Positions 29,357 through 38,983 of a stretch of DNA of 64,000 nucleotides are shown in pieces. Positions within the stretch are counted from its first letter, which is position 1; every line of letters starts with the position of its first letter. Under the pieces are notes generated by a model. That model made no database searches. It was not told the origin of the DNA and saw only the letters and a program-made list of their open reading frames with translations. Both the position numbers and the translations under genes were made by a program. The stretch spans positions 558,001 to 622,000 of the forward strand of contig NC_072817.1 in NCBI RefSeq assembly GCF_003013715.1, written 5' to 3'. Origin of the DNA: Candidozyma auris (lineage: Eukaryota; Ascomycota; Pichiomycetes; Serinales; Metschnikowiaceae).

Positions 29357-29642
29357 GTTGTTCGACAATTGTGTGTTCAAAAAAAAGTAGTAGTATCCAC
29401 TGGACGTTTAGTAATCGAAGCCTAGGGAAGAAGACCAAGTTGCTGTGCGGAACCGTTTCTGTGTAGGAAGAGGTCCACTTCTAGCCTTGCCTATTCACCA
29501 CATATCCCACGAAAGTCAAATATGGCGAAATATTGAGGGCTTCCGTTATCAAGCAAGTTGTGTCATTGAATACTATAAGAACTTTTATTTCAATTGGTGA
29601 GGTTTGATTGTTTGGTTCATTTTATGCTTTCGGTGGCGTAGT

Positions 29643-29653
29643 CGGCTGCGAAA
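29643..29653 (+). promoter_or_regulatory. variant of recurrent word, CGGCTGCGAAA
   Basis: One mismatch at the first base; 286 bp upstream of the UBA1 ATG, on the opposite strand. Confidence 0.35.
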
Positions 29654-29707
29654 ACGTTACTATGCGGTCGAAGCACGAAGGACTCTTTTAAGACAACTGA
29701 ATACGGC

Positions 29708-29947
29708 ATGTTTTCAAGAAGAATTCAAATTGGGTTCTCGCCTCGGTATGCCTTAAATTCACTCTTGAGTGTAATTCTTATCTTTTTAAGTAGTATCCAA
29801 GTTTTCTGTAACAACGTTGGAAGGTCAAGACAATTGCACAGACTTTTCGACAGAGTCTATGTCGACACAAATAGTTCCTCAGAACTAGCATACCTGGTAA
29901 TTGAAGCCTCTGAAGATCTGAGAGAACTTCATTTAGTCAATTCATGA
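29708..29947 (+). CDS. possible small hypothetical protein with hydrophobic segment, 79 aa
   Basis: An ATG-led frame in the UBA1-EPS1 gap. A basic N-terminus is followed by a hydrophobic stretch (about 18-33, LLSVILIFLSSIQVFC) that could be a signal anchor, then an ordinary polar tail. No homologue is recognised and no TATA was seen. It may be a chance frame. Confidence 0.22.
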   Translation: MFSRRIQIGFSPRYALNSLLSVILIFLSSIQVFCNNVGRSRQLHRLFDRVYVDTNSSSELAYLVIEASEDLRELHLVNS

Positions 29948-30478
29948 GTTTATAGATATTTTTTTTTTCTTTTGCCTCTGACTGGTAATTACTCTGGATG
30001 GAGTATCCACTGCAAGTATCTACTGGCTGCGATTACCCCAAGGTTTCTGTCATTCAGACATAAAAGCATATTTGTGGTATATGTGGGGGACATCACAACC
30101 TTGCTTCTGAAGGCTTACAATAATGATAGAATTACACCTGTCTCCATGATATGTACAAATTTGTCGTGAGAATATTGTCGTGAGAAAATCTTCGGGTAAT
30201 GAGGGATCTGCTGCTGTGATTATCTCCAAGGTGCGATCTCTGGCAAATGCCTAAACACCCACTGTCCTCAGAAATACACGCAAATGCCGAATATGTTCAC
30301 TTCGGACAGTACTGAAGCACTTTAAAAGGCCTTTACGTCTCAACTTCTACCAAATCGAGGACATTACTCAAGGTGGACCATAACTTCGACTAATCACACA
30401 CGTGACTTGCAGTGCATTTTTCAAGAGGCCTTATCAACAGCCCGAGGTTACTAGAAGCACTTACATCAACAAGGCCAA

Positions 30479-32653
30479 ATGAGGCTCTCTCTTCTAGCAT
30501 GCGCCTCCATGCTTGCCTACACAATAGCTTCTCCGGCCGCCATAAAGCCCGAATCCGATGTGGAGAAGTCTGAAGTCAAGAATACAGAGGATGAAAACAC
30601 CTCAGAGGCACAAGACGACTCAGCAAACCCTGAGGTCCAATTGCCAGAGCCTCTTACAATGGAGACATTCGATGACTTCACGTCGCAGCATATTACATTC
30701 GTTGAGTTCTTTTCACCATACTGCCATCATTGTCAAGCCTTGGCACCGAAGTGGGAACAAGCGTTCAGGGAAACATACGAACAGCAGCAGAAGACGGGAC
30801 TTCACATGAGACAGGTCAATTGCGTCGAGAGCGGTGATCTCTGTGATCGTGAAGTTGTTCCATACTGGCCCAATATGAGAGTTTACGTGCCTGAACGTGA
30901 CGAAAAAGGAGAGAAAACCAGCAAGGGTAAGCTTGTCGACTCATTCCCTCGTGCTCTCAAACAGACTCCTGAGAACCTCAAGAAGTTTATGATGAACTCG
31001 CTAGCTGAGTATGCCGACGGCACAATATCCATGCCTTCTTCATCAGAGCTTCTTAATACTGACTCTATGTTGAACATCGTCGCCGGTGAAATGAACGAGC
31101 CATGGTTTGTCGGCATGTTCTCTTCAAGCAATGAAGAGTGGGAGAAAGGTACATTTTCTAGAAGTTGTATGGACTGCTTAAGAATCAAGAGTGACTGGGA
31201 CAGATTATCAAATCTTATCCAGAGCTCTACCAAAAGCGGCCACTTGAACTGTAAATCCAATCCTACTCTATGTGAAAAGCTTGGCTACCCAGAATTGAGC
31301 TCTGATATGAGGCAAGCCCCGAAGTTTGCCATGTTCCTACCAAGTAAAGTCGGTCGTATCAGATTTGACTATAACGACATTGTTGATGTGAAGAAGATGA
31401 AAGCCTGGATCTCTAGATTGGCAATCAACTCCCAGTATGAAATGGCTACCGCTGGTCACTTGGAAGACTTGGACCTTTTTGTTACTGAGAAGCCCTCAAG
31501 TCCGTTACAGGTGGAGCTCCCATTGAACACCAAGGTGGGTTTGGTATTTGCCTTCGAAAAGAACAAATTGACAAAAGAAGACAAAGCTATTTTGCCTCAC
31601 TTACTTGAAATGATCACTGACTTACCATTCAATGTCCGCCTATACGCATCTCATTCAGTGAAGTTTGAAGAAACACTCGAGTATCAGTCGAAGGGCTTAA
31701 TTGACTTTGTGAAAACGGATCCAACCCTCGAGGAGGTGACTTACAGTCGCCCTTTGCACATAGCAACTACCTTGACGAAAAAACCTACGTTATATCTATT
31801 TAAGGAGAACTCTATGATTCCCACGGTTTATCAAAATTATGCACCTGAAGATATGAGGGATCCGGAGAAAATTAAGGCGTGGGTTATGAAGAACATATAC
31901 CCATTATTCGATGAATTGACACCAGAATTGTTGAAGTGGTACTTCAACACAAAGGACAAACGAAATGACAAGGTTGTTGTCACCTTTGTGGACGGCAATG
32001 ATGACAAGCATCTTAAAGAGGCGTTGTACAACGTCTCGCTAGTTGCACATGAATATACTCTTTTGAAAAAGCAGTACTATTTTAAAGCCTTGCAGGATGA
32101 AAGAAGCTCCAAGTGGCAGAAAATAACTGAGTTGAGAGAAAAAGGCGCCAAGTCCTCGGAGGTAATCAAAGCTATGAAGGAATACGTCCCTCACTTGTTC
32201 GACCACAATGATGCGTTGTTCACGTACGTCAATCTTAGAGAATATCCTAGGTTTGCCAAAGATATTGGCTGGGATATCGATGGTGAAGGCTACAAGCCTG
32301 GCGACACAATCATTGTCAACAAGAACACCAAATACTATTATGATCGTACATTAACGGGCGAAAAACTCACAATAGAGCCATCAAAGTTGCGCCCGGTGTT
32401 GTTGCACCTCTTAGATCCCCAACTAACAAAAGATGCTAAGGTTGTCGGGTTCTCCCCAAGGCTTGCGGCTAGTCCATTCACAGGCTACTTACGATTCATG
32501 GATCAAATATATCAGCACGGGATCGTGGGTATCATTTTATTCTTTATAGGGGTATTTCTATTCTTGAAGATGGCACTCAGATTTATGAAGAGAGGAAAGC
32601 ACACATCGAGAAGCAGAGGCATCATTGGCAATGTTGCGCCCAAACACGACTAA
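30479..32653 (+). CDS. EPS1: ER membrane protein disulfide isomerase Eps1
   Basis: 724 residues. Signal peptide (about 1-18); acidic linker; thioredoxin domain with active site CHHC at 82-85 in EFFSPYCHHCQALAPKW; a second CxxC, CMDC, at 230-233; long lumenal part; C-terminal transmembrane helix (about 683-703, IVGIILFFIGVFLFLKMAL) and a basic cytosolic tail. A membrane-anchored PDI with this length and layout is Eps1, which acts in ER quality control. The active site is CHHC where most PDIs have CGHC. CACGTG lies 74 bp upstream of the ATG. The stop is 3 bp from the stop of convergent dynactin p25. Confidence 0.9.
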   Translation: MRLSLLACASMLAYTIASPAAIKPESDVEKSEVKNTEDENTSEAQDDSANPEVQLPEPLTMETFDDFTSQHITFVEFFSPYCHHCQALAPKWEQAFRETYEQQQKTGLHMRQVNCVESGDLCDREVVPYWPNMRVYVPERDEKGEKTSKGKLVDSFPRALKQTPENLKKFMMNSLAEYADGTISMPSSSELLNTDSMLNIVAGEMNEPWFVGMFSSSNEEWEKGTFSRSCMDCLRIKSDWDRLSNLIQSSTKSGHLNCKSNPTLCEKLGYPELSSDMRQAPKFAMFLPSKVGRIRFDYNDIVDVKKMKAWISRLAINSQYEMATAGHLEDLDLFVTEKPSSPLQVELPLNTKVGLVFAFEKNKLTKEDKAILPHLLEMITDLPFNVRLYASHSVKFEETLEYQSKGLIDFVKTDPTLEEVTYSRPLHIATTLTKKPTLYLFKENSMIPTVYQNYAPEDMRDPEKIKAWVMKNIYPLFDELTPELLKWYFNTKDKRNDKVVVTFVDGNDDKHLKEALYNVSLVAHEYTLLKKQYYFKALQDERSSKWQKITELREKGAKSSEVIKAMKEYVPHLFDHNDALFTYVNLREYPRFAKDIGWDIDGEGYKPGDTIIVNKNTKYYYDRTLTGEKLTIEPSKLRPVLLHLLDPQLTKDAKVVGFSPRLAASPFTGYLRFMDQIYQHGIVGIILFFIGVFLFLKMALRFMKRGKHTSRSRGIIGNVAPKHD

Positions 32654-32656
32654 TGC

Positions 32657-33184
32657 TCATCCTTGTACTTGCCTAATTCGTGCCTCGTTTTCTATGAGTT
32701 TGCGGTATCCAGGGCTAATTCTTTCTACAAGGTAACTTTCGCTAGGCACACCAGACACTGCACTATATGGCGGAATCACCTCTTTCGGTGGGATAACCGT
32801 ACCGTCGAAAATGACACAACAGTCGCTGATTATACTGTGTTCCCCTAACGTACAGTCGTTACCGACACTGACTCGATTGCCTACTTGAGCCAGTCGAACC
32901 GTTGTATTTTTGCCAATAACGGTGTAATTCCCAATGTATACGTCACTGAAAACACCAGGGTGCCTCGTTTCGGCCGGTGAAATGGAGCAATCTTCGTCTA
33001 GGAGACAGTATTTACCCAAAACAACGGTGGGCTCCTTCGGAGTTGCCGTATTTACATCTCCATTAATCACTACACCAGAGCATATGGTGCATGCTTCACC
33101 GATAGAGACTCGACTAGTCCCTTTGAGAATTGCATTCTTTGAGATTCTATTCCCAGCGGCCGTCTCAATCCAGGAAGAATCCAT
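32657..33184 (-). CDS. dynactin subunit p25 (DCTN5-like), left-handed beta-helix
   Basis: 175 residues from the first ATG (33184). The N-terminal MDSSWIETAAGNRISKNAILKG matches the p25 signature (YIETASGNKVSR-type). The rest shows hexapeptide left-handed beta-helix repeats (for example RVSIGE, VVINGD, NYTVIGKNTTV), and the SDCCVIFDGTVIPPKEVIPPYSAVSG-like end (positions about 127-153) is also p25-like. p25 sits at the pointed end of the Arp1 filament of dynactin and helps cargo binding. Baker's yeast dynactin lacks it. Gamma-carbonic-anhydrase-like proteins share the fold, but the sequence is closer to p25. Confidence 0.88.
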   Translation of the reverse strand: MDSSWIETAAGNRISKNAILKGTSRVSIGEACTICSGVVINGDVNTATPKEPTVVLGKYCLLDEDCSISPAETRHPGVFSDVYIGNYTVIGKNTTVRLAQVGNRVSVGNDCTLGEHSIISDCCVIFDGTVIPPKEVIPPYSAVSGVPSESYLVERISPGYRKLIENEARIRQVQG

Positions 33185-33700
33185 AATGAACCAGATGTTT
33201 TGATGCGCCAAATGCGTATACGCACTGCATGCAGGGTTTAGAGTAGTCCGAAGTCACCGAGTCTATTGTTGAAAAGCGAACAGAAACAAGGTTCCATTAA
33301 GACAGACTTTATTATAATCAGCTTTCTGCCTGGGATTGTCGTGAATTATTCTTCGAAGCAAAAGTCTGGAGGCATGTATTGACCGAGAACCTCCAGCTCG
33401 ATGCTTGAGTACTATCAAACATGCCCTTTCCTTTTTAAGTATGAACAAGCTATGGAGATTGCAAAAGGACCAATGAGGTCACGGACACTACCTGATTTCC
33501 AATTCTTTCTCTTGTAGAGTCTTGGCCCAGGATGACTATGAAGGCCCACTTGATAGGTGGACTGTGTTCCTGTGAAGACTGCACTTGGGACACGGCGGAA
33601 CACTCCGCCAACACCACAAAAAGGCGTACATTTTTAGTCTCGCGTTCAATCATCAACATCAGGTACCACGTTGTTCTAGCTATATCCTCTGCAACACACG
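33185..33700. other. divergent intergenic region p25 - PMI1
   Basis: 516 bp with short overlapping frames in several phases and no coherent gene. No recurrent-word copy was found here. Confidence 0.5.
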
Positions 33701-35020
33701 ATGTCCAAACTCTTCAGAATTGACTGCGGCTTCCAAAATTATGACTGGGGCAAAATCGGTTCTTCCTCTGCCGTGGCCCAGTTCGCTGCCAAATCCAACC
33801 CAAACACCAATATTGATGAGTCCAAGCCTTACGCTGAGCTCTGGATGGGAACACATCCTTCTGTTCCTTCTAAGGTAGTTGATGACGAGACGCTCTCAGG
33901 TAAAGTCTTGAGAGATGTGGTGTCATCAGACGCGACCACCTACTTGCATCCATCTGTGGTCGAGAAGTTTGGCTCCGACAAGGAGTTGCCCTTCTTATTC
34001 AAAGTCTTGTCGATTGAAAAAGTGTTGTCGATCCAGGCTCATCCAGACAAGGCGTTGGCCAAGCAGCTCCATGCTAGTGACCCTAAGAACTACCCTGACG
34101 ACAACCATAAGCCCGAGATGGCCATTGCCGTGACAGACTTTGAGGGTTTCTGTGGGTTCAAGCCTTTAGACCAGATTGCCGCTACTTTGAAAGCAGTGCC
34201 TGAGCTATACGAGATTGTTGGTAACAAAATCGCACAGGAGTTCATCAGCGGCATCAAGTCGGACGTCGAGGTTGGCTCAGAAGAGGATAAACACAACAGA
34301 AAGCTTCTCCAAAAAGTTTTCGGTGCATTGATGAATACTGACGACAAGACGATCGAGGAAAAAGCTACTTCGTTGGTGCACAAGGCTGAGACCAACCCAG
34401 AGGTGTTTGATCAATTGGCACCTAACTTGGCCAAATTGATCCTCAGATTGAACAAACAGTTCCCCAAAGACATTGGTCTTTTTTGCGGATGCTTGTTGTT
34501 GAACCACGTGTTGCTCAATGTCGGCGAAGCCATGTTCTTGCAAGCTAAAGACCCTCACGCCTATATTTCTGGTGATATCATAGAGTGCATGGCTGCGAGT
34601 GATAATGTTGTGAGAGCTGGATTCACGCCGAAGTTCAAGGACGTTAAGAACTTAGTGGATATGTTGACATACTCTTACGAATCAGTTGAGAAGCAGAAGA
34701 TGCCTTTGTTACCATTTGACCGCTCGAGAGGCGACGCTGTCAAGTCTGTCTTGTACGACCCACCTATCGCCGAATTCGCAGTCTTGCAAACGATCTTCGA
34801 CAAGAAGGCTGGTCAGAAGCAAGTGTTTGACGAGTTTAATGGCCCCTCAGTGGTAATTGCCACCAACGGTAACGGCACCATCAGGATTCAGGGCGGCGAG
34901 GAGGACCACAAGGTGGAGAAAGGTTACGTCTACTTCGTTGCACCCAACACGGCCATCGAGTTAGAGTCATCTTCTACAGATGAGCCCTTCACAACATACA
35001 GAGCATTTGTTGAAGCATAA
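33701..35020 (+). CDS. PMI1: mannose-6-phosphate isomerase, type I
   Basis: 439 residues, the expected length. It interconverts fructose-6-phosphate and mannose-6-phosphate, feeding GDP-mannose for glycans and cell wall. Zinc and active-site blocks: SIQAHPDK (Gln and His ligands), NHKPEMA (Glu), and ISGDIIECMAASDNVVRAGFT near residue 293 with the catalytic Arg. The N-terminus CGFQNYDWG is typical. Codon use is strongly biased, consistent with a highly expressed cytosolic enzyme. Confidence 0.97.
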   Translation: MSKLFRIDCGFQNYDWGKIGSSSAVAQFAAKSNPNTNIDESKPYAELWMGTHPSVPSKVVDDETLSGKVLRDVVSSDATTYLHPSVVEKFGSDKELPFLFKVLSIEKVLSIQAHPDKALAKQLHASDPKNYPDDNHKPEMAIAVTDFEGFCGFKPLDQIAATLKAVPELYEIVGNKIAQEFISGIKSDVEVGSEEDKHNRKLLQKVFGALMNTDDKTIEEKATSLVHKAETNPEVFDQLAPNLAKLILRLNKQFPKDIGLFCGCLLLNHVLLNVGEAMFLQAKDPHAYISGDIIECMAASDNVVRAGFTPKFKDVKNLVDMLTYSYESVEKQKMPLLPFDRSRGDAVKSVLYDPPIAEFAVLQTIFDKKAGQKQVFDEFNGPSVVIATNGNGTIRIQGGEEDHKVEKGYVYFVAPNTAIELESSSTDEPFTTYRAFVEA

Positions 35021-35199
35021 GTGTATAAGAGAAAGTGGAATCTACCCAGGAGAAGCCAGTGTAGTCTCATTTACTGCAGTAGGAAAGTAGCCGCGTCCGT
35101 CGCTTAAATGTGGTTGCACCCAGCACCGTATACCGGAAATCAACGACCTACTACAACACAAAGAAACCAGATACTTCCAATTGAGTCAACGAAAAAAGC

Positions 35200-35784
35200 A
35201 TGACCGATATTCGAGACCAAGACAGCGAGTACATGCTAGCGTTCTCCGACGACGCAAGTTCTCCGTCTCCAGAAACGGTCAACGAGCACAATCGTACCAC
35301 CAAACCAGGCAACCAGAACACCGTATCTGAACAAGATGGACAAGATGAAAATCAAACCCACCGGGCCCGCACTGATCTCGACGAGCGCTCAGTCTACTTA
35401 GGAAATCTCCACTACGCTGTTTTGCCTATCGAATTGGAAAAGTTCTGTAGCCCTATGGGGAAAGTGGATAAGGTAACAATTATCGTGGACCGCTACTCCA
35501 GCTTACCAACGGGAATTGCGTTTGTCGCATTCAAGGAAAAAAAGAGCGCAGAAAAAGCTGTTGAGGAGCTTGACGGGAAAATTCTACACGGCAGACAGAC
35601 CAAAGTGAGAGCCAAGGTTGCAAAGTCTTCTCGTGATGACACGCTGAGTGTCAGAGGCAGAGGAGCGTTCAGAGGAAGAGGAAGAGGATCTTCAAGAGGA
35701 AGAGGACGAGGCCGTGGGAGAGGAAGGGGCAGAGGTGGCAAAGGCAGAGGCTCAGGAGGTACGGGTGGAGATCATGCTGCCTAG
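35200..35784 (+). CDS. RRM and RGG-tail RNA-binding protein (Pab2/Sgn1-like)
   Basis: 194 residues. An acidic, disordered N-terminus (1-60), then one RRM (about 62-140) with RNP2 SVYLGNL and RNP1 TGIAFVAF, and a C-terminal tail of repeated RGRG (about 151-190). The arrangement DERSVYLGNLHYAVLP...LHGRQTKVRAK resembles nuclear poly(A)-binding protein Pab2/PABPN1 and baker's yeast Sgn1. The RGG tail is a likely target for arginine methylation. The exact orthologue is uncertain. Confidence 0.82.
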   Translation: MTDIRDQDSEYMLAFSDDASSPSPETVNEHNRTTKPGNQNTVSEQDGQDENQTHRARTDLDERSVYLGNLHYAVLPIELEKFCSPMGKVDKVTIIVDRYSSLPTGIAFVAFKEKKSAEKAVEELDGKILHGRQTKVRAKVAKSSRDDTLSVRGRGAFRGRGRGSSRGRGRGRGRGRGRGGKGRGSGGTGGDHAA

Positions 35785-36006
35785 CGATGGAGGGAATAAG
35801 TGATTTGTGAGTTATTCGAAAGAATCAATCCAGTCGTTTGCGCTGCACTTGTGGTGTGTACGTTGAACTATGGGGCTCTTCTTCATAGTAGGGCCCGATT
35901 ATGGCTGAGCACTGCACACACGCACCAGTTCCCAGGCCCATCGCGGGCTCATCAGAAAAGATGCTTAAAGAGGCACCATCTAGACACTAGAAAATCATTG
36001 GACATC

Positions 36007-36636
36007 ATGGTTTCCGTTAGGAAAAGAAAGATGGCCCGCTCGTCGGTCAAGAAGAACACGAGGCGCACGAAGGATAAACAGAGAGCGCCAAAAATTGCCC
36101 ATCATCCTGTGCTCAGGGCCAAGTGGGATAAGAACCTCACACTTAAGCAGAACTATGAGAAGCTAGGCCTCACGTCTCGGTTGAGCAAATACAATGGTGG
36201 GCAAGAAAGCTCGGTCAAGACAATTAGCGAGTACAGGAAAGAACAGGAGGAGCATGTGGCTCCTGAGGATGTGGCAGTAGAGACCGACCCACTGAAAATT
36301 CCCGAAGGAGAAGCTAGATTAATTCGTGACCCAGAGACTAACGAGGTGGTCCAGGTGATCTACGGAACGATGAAGATAAAGAAGGAAGAAGGGAAACCAA
36401 AAACAGAGTCTGGAATCGTGGAAGAGCTTATAGAGTACGAAGAGCAGCATGCGAAGAAAAAGAAACCTCTCACTCCAAAGGAAGAAGAGGCAGACATGCT
36501 AGAAGCACTATATGAGAAGTACGACGACGACTACGAGAAGATGAAGTGGGACAAAAAACTTAACCCGTTGTTCCTCTCTGTAGGTCAGTTGAAGAAGAAG
36601 ATCGCTGTGTGGAAGAAGGCTAACGGGGTTGAGTAA
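36007..36636 (+). CDS. NOP16: 60S ribosome biogenesis protein Nop16
   Basis: 209 residues starting at MVSVRKRKMARSS. The frame is open further upstream but has no ATG and no family similarity there. Nop16 is a nucleolar factor of pre-60S particles. The family blocks HPVLRAKWDKNLTLKQNYEKLGL and LFLSVGQLKKKIAVWKKANG (near the C-terminus) are present. Highly basic. A GATGAG core (minus strand, 35948-35953), as in the PAC element of ribosome biogenesis genes, lies 53 bp upstream, a weak hint on its own. Confidence 0.93.
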   Translation: MVSVRKRKMARSSVKKNTRRTKDKQRAPKIAHHPVLRAKWDKNLTLKQNYEKLGLTSRLSKYNGGQESSVKTISEYRKEQEEHVAPEDVAVETDPLKIPEGEARLIRDPETNEVVQVIYGTMKIKKEEGKPKTESGIVEELIEYEEQHAKKKKPLTPKEEEADMLEALYEKYDDDYEKMKWDKKLNPLFLSVGQLKKKIAVWKKANGVE

Positions 36637-36734
36637 ATAAATGTACATTAGAATTGCCAGCCACTTGTCTGGCTGCAGAATACGACACATTTGCATCATC
36701 TATAATCTGTAAATTAGGAGAGTTCCTAAGCTCG

Positions 36735-37589
36735 CTATATTCGTGCGGGCAAGTTCTTGCCTATAATCTGTCCAACAATCTTGTCCATCACGCCGTACAA
36801 GTTTGCTGATTTGTACAAGTGCAAGAGTTTTTTGTCCAGATCCGCCTCGGACGTGTCTTGATTCTCGATCATCTCAACAAACGTAGGATCAATGGGCACA
36901 GAGCCCAAGAAATCTAGATCAAGACTATCACATAGCTGTTTGCCTCCTCCACTCAGAAATATATTGGTACATTCGGCACAGTAGGGGCAGATGAACCCGC
37001 TCATGTTCTCAACCACACCCACGATGTTGAAATTGACTTTCTTGCAGAAATTGATCTCTTTTCTGACGTCTGCCGTAGCCACCTGTTGCGGTGTAGTCAC
37101 GATGACAGCTCCATCAAGCGGCTGCGCCCATCGTAGTTCTTCAGCAATAGCTATGTGTTCGTCAGAGGTGCCTGGTGGCGTATCTATAAGTAGGTAGTCC
37201 AAGTCAGGCCATACCACGTCTTTCATAAACTGGCGAATCATGGCCGTCTTTTTGGGGCCTCTCCACACCACCGAGTCGCCCCGCTGTTTCAACAAGAACC
37301 CAAGCGACATCAACGAGACGCTCCCGTTTTCAGAGCTTTTGCTATCCACGAGAACAGGCACCCAGCCAGACCGTGACTGATGGACTTGTTTCTTTTCCAC
37401 GCCAAACATCCGTGGAAGCGAAGGCCCTGTGAGATCGATATCTAGGACACCCACGTTCTTTCCCTTGAGGGCCAAAGCTAGCGCTATTTGCGTGGTCACA
37501 GACGACTTGCCCACGCCTCCTTTGCCAGAGAGAATAAGCATGATATGCTTGACCGAACTCAACGATTTGGGCGGTTCCAGAGACTCCAT
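36735..37589 (-). CDS. CFD1: cytosolic Fe-S cluster assembly P-loop ATPase Cfd1
   Basis: 284 residues. A Mrp/Nbp35-type deviant Walker [11 protein letters not shown], at about 21-30; [24 protein letters not shown]; and the CPYC cluster-binding pair with a following C (FICPYCAEC). It lacks the N-terminal four-Cys extension that marks Nbp35, so it is Cfd1, the partner that forms the scaffold complex for cytosolic and nuclear Fe-S proteins. Convergent with NOP16 (98 bp). A copy of the recurrent word lies 242 bp upstream of its ATG. Confidence 0.94.
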   Translation of the reverse strand: MESLEPPKSLSSVKHIMLILSGKGGVGKSSVTTQIALALALKGKNVGVLDIDLTGPSLPRMFGVEKKQVHQSRSGWVPVLVDSKSSENGSVSLMSLGFLLKQRGDSVVWRGPKKTAMIRQFMKDVVWPDLDYLLIDTPPGTSDEHIAIAEELRWAQPLDGAVIVTTPQQVATADVRKEINFCKKVNFNIVGVVENMSGFICPYCAECTNIFLSGGGKQLCDSLDLDFLGSVPIDPTFVEMIENQDTSEADLDKKLLHLYKSANLYGVMDKIVGQIIGKNLPARI

Positions 37590-38481
37590 CGTGAAGAAGA
37601 CGGAGAGGTATGATGAGATTTGTAAGCGCGAAGGCGATGTAATACGATAAGGTGGAAGAGGGTAGAAACTGAGAAAAAATAAAAAAAATAAAAAATAAAG
37701 AAATTAAAGACAAAAATGGAGATTAAGTCTTCAAGAAAGGTACTTTATAACCGATATTAGAGAGCTTTATTTGTGGAAACTTCAGGCAAGTGATCCACAA
37801 ATATTTGCGCCAGGTAAAGGAAACATCATAATGGCTGCGAAAAACACACAGCTCATTGTGCGGCGTACTAAGTGTGAAATTCTCCAAACACAAAATGTAT
37901 GTATAAACGTATTAAGGAACGACAAATAGTAATTTGAGGCATCAGCCAGCTGTGATCAGAACAACGATTGGTACTGGACGCTGAGTGGATTTGCTGTAAA
38001 GCTTTAAGAAAGAGATCATGAGCTCCTCAGCATCAGAGCTAAAGAATGCGTATTTATGGGCACATCAACTTTTATATTCCTAATAACAATGGCCATCATT
38101 TCAAGCGTTTGTTTCTACAGATTAATGTAACCTTACAGTATACTGCAGAAGATTCTCAACTCTGTTACAAAAAATCCTTGCACTGTGTATGTTCATCCAT
38201 CCTCTCTTGATGGACAGTGTAGACAGTTCGTAAGTTCGGATTCTATGTGTGACTAGGCGATGATTATCGTACATGCTTGCACCATACGCAAACAAAACTC
38301 CTAAAACTTCTCTCGACAATGTACCGCTCTAAGAACGGCATACTCATTTTACTCTTCTTCAAAGCTCACCTGCCTCCTCACGATCTTTTTCACTACCTAC
38401 CGTGTACATTGTACACAGGTCGCGACGTGATAAACTAGGCCACCTTTTGGAACTGAACGAGGAATCCAACAACAATCCGTG
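37590..38481. other. divergent intergenic region CFD1 - BET1
   Basis: 892 bp. An A-rich tract at about 37674-37715 and an exact recurrent-word copy at 37832-37842. Nothing else was recognised; small frames are incidental. Confidence 0.5.
37832..37842 (+). promoter_or_regulatory. recurrent intergenic word TGGCTGCGAAA, copy 3
   Basis: Exact AATGGCTGCGAAA, 242 bp upstream of the CFD1 ATG (pointing away from it) and 639 bp upstream of BET1. Confidence 0.55.
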
Positions 38482-38919
38482 ATGAGCTATCGGTACACGT
38501 CTGCCGCTCATCTGCGGGAACAGAGAACCCAGCTCTTTGGCAGCCAGGACTCGCAAAGACTGAGGTCGTCTACCCCACATAGAATCAGCTCGCCGTACGA
38601 TAGACCGCCTTCAGTGTCAGCAAAACACAACGAGGCGTTCTTGCTGTCACTAGAAGCGCAGAATGAAGACGAAGTTAGTTCCATGTCGCAGAAGGTTGCA
38701 GCTTTGAAGAACTTGGGCGTAAAAATGGGTGATCAGATCAACACTTCCATGAAACTTAATGACGAAATTACCAACAGCTTCGAGAAGGGCAGGGTCACGT
38801 TGAAAAACACATACAACAAAATGATTGTGATGAGCCAGCGGGCTGGAATCTCGTGGAAGATGTGGCTTGCGTTTTTCGCCATGTTCTTCCTCTGGTGCTT
38901 CTACGTCTGGCTTTTCTAG
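38482..38919 (+). CDS. BET1: ER-Golgi Qc-SNARE Bet1
   Basis: 145 residues, close to yeast Bet1. A disordered N-terminus with several Ser/Arg, then a SNARE heptad region (about 55-117: NEDEVSSMSQKVAALKNLGVKMG...) and a C-terminal tail anchor (about 125-145, WLAFFAMFFLWCFYVWLF). It acts with Sec22, Bos1 and Sed5 in ER-to-Golgi vesicle fusion. Convergent with the next gene, 64 bp apart. Confidence 0.92.
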   Translation: MSYRYTSAAHLREQRTQLFGSQDSQRLRSSTPHRISSPYDRPPSVSAKHNEAFLLSLEAQNEDEVSSMSQKVAALKNLGVKMGDQINTSMKLNDEITNSFEKGRVTLKNTYNKMIVMSQRAGISWKMWLAFFAMFFLWCFYVWLF

Positions 38920-38983
38920 CATGGCAGAGCCCCAGGATTCCGCCTGGATTGGGGTTCGCCGCCCCCACACCCATATATCTGCA

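Larger units (their letters stand above)
29357..30478. other. divergent intergenic region UBA1 - EPS1
   Basis: 1.1 kb. Contains word variants at 29643-29653 and 30024-30034, a possible 79-codon frame (29708-29947, listed separately) followed by a T-tract at about 29960, and CACGTG at 30399-30404. Confidence 0.5.

Noticed and set aside
34589..34598. TGGCTGCGAG inside PMI1
   Set aside because: Encodes the conserved coding stretch MAAS and mismatches the word at its last base; not counted.
37831..37930. Idea that the recurrent word marks conserved mini-ORFs, because ATG-GCT-GCG-AAA spells Met-Ala-Ala-Lys
   Set aside because: The frames after the word differ in length (a few to about 85 codons) and sequence at each copy, and one copy lacks the A of ATG. 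It behaves as a DNA word, not a coding start.
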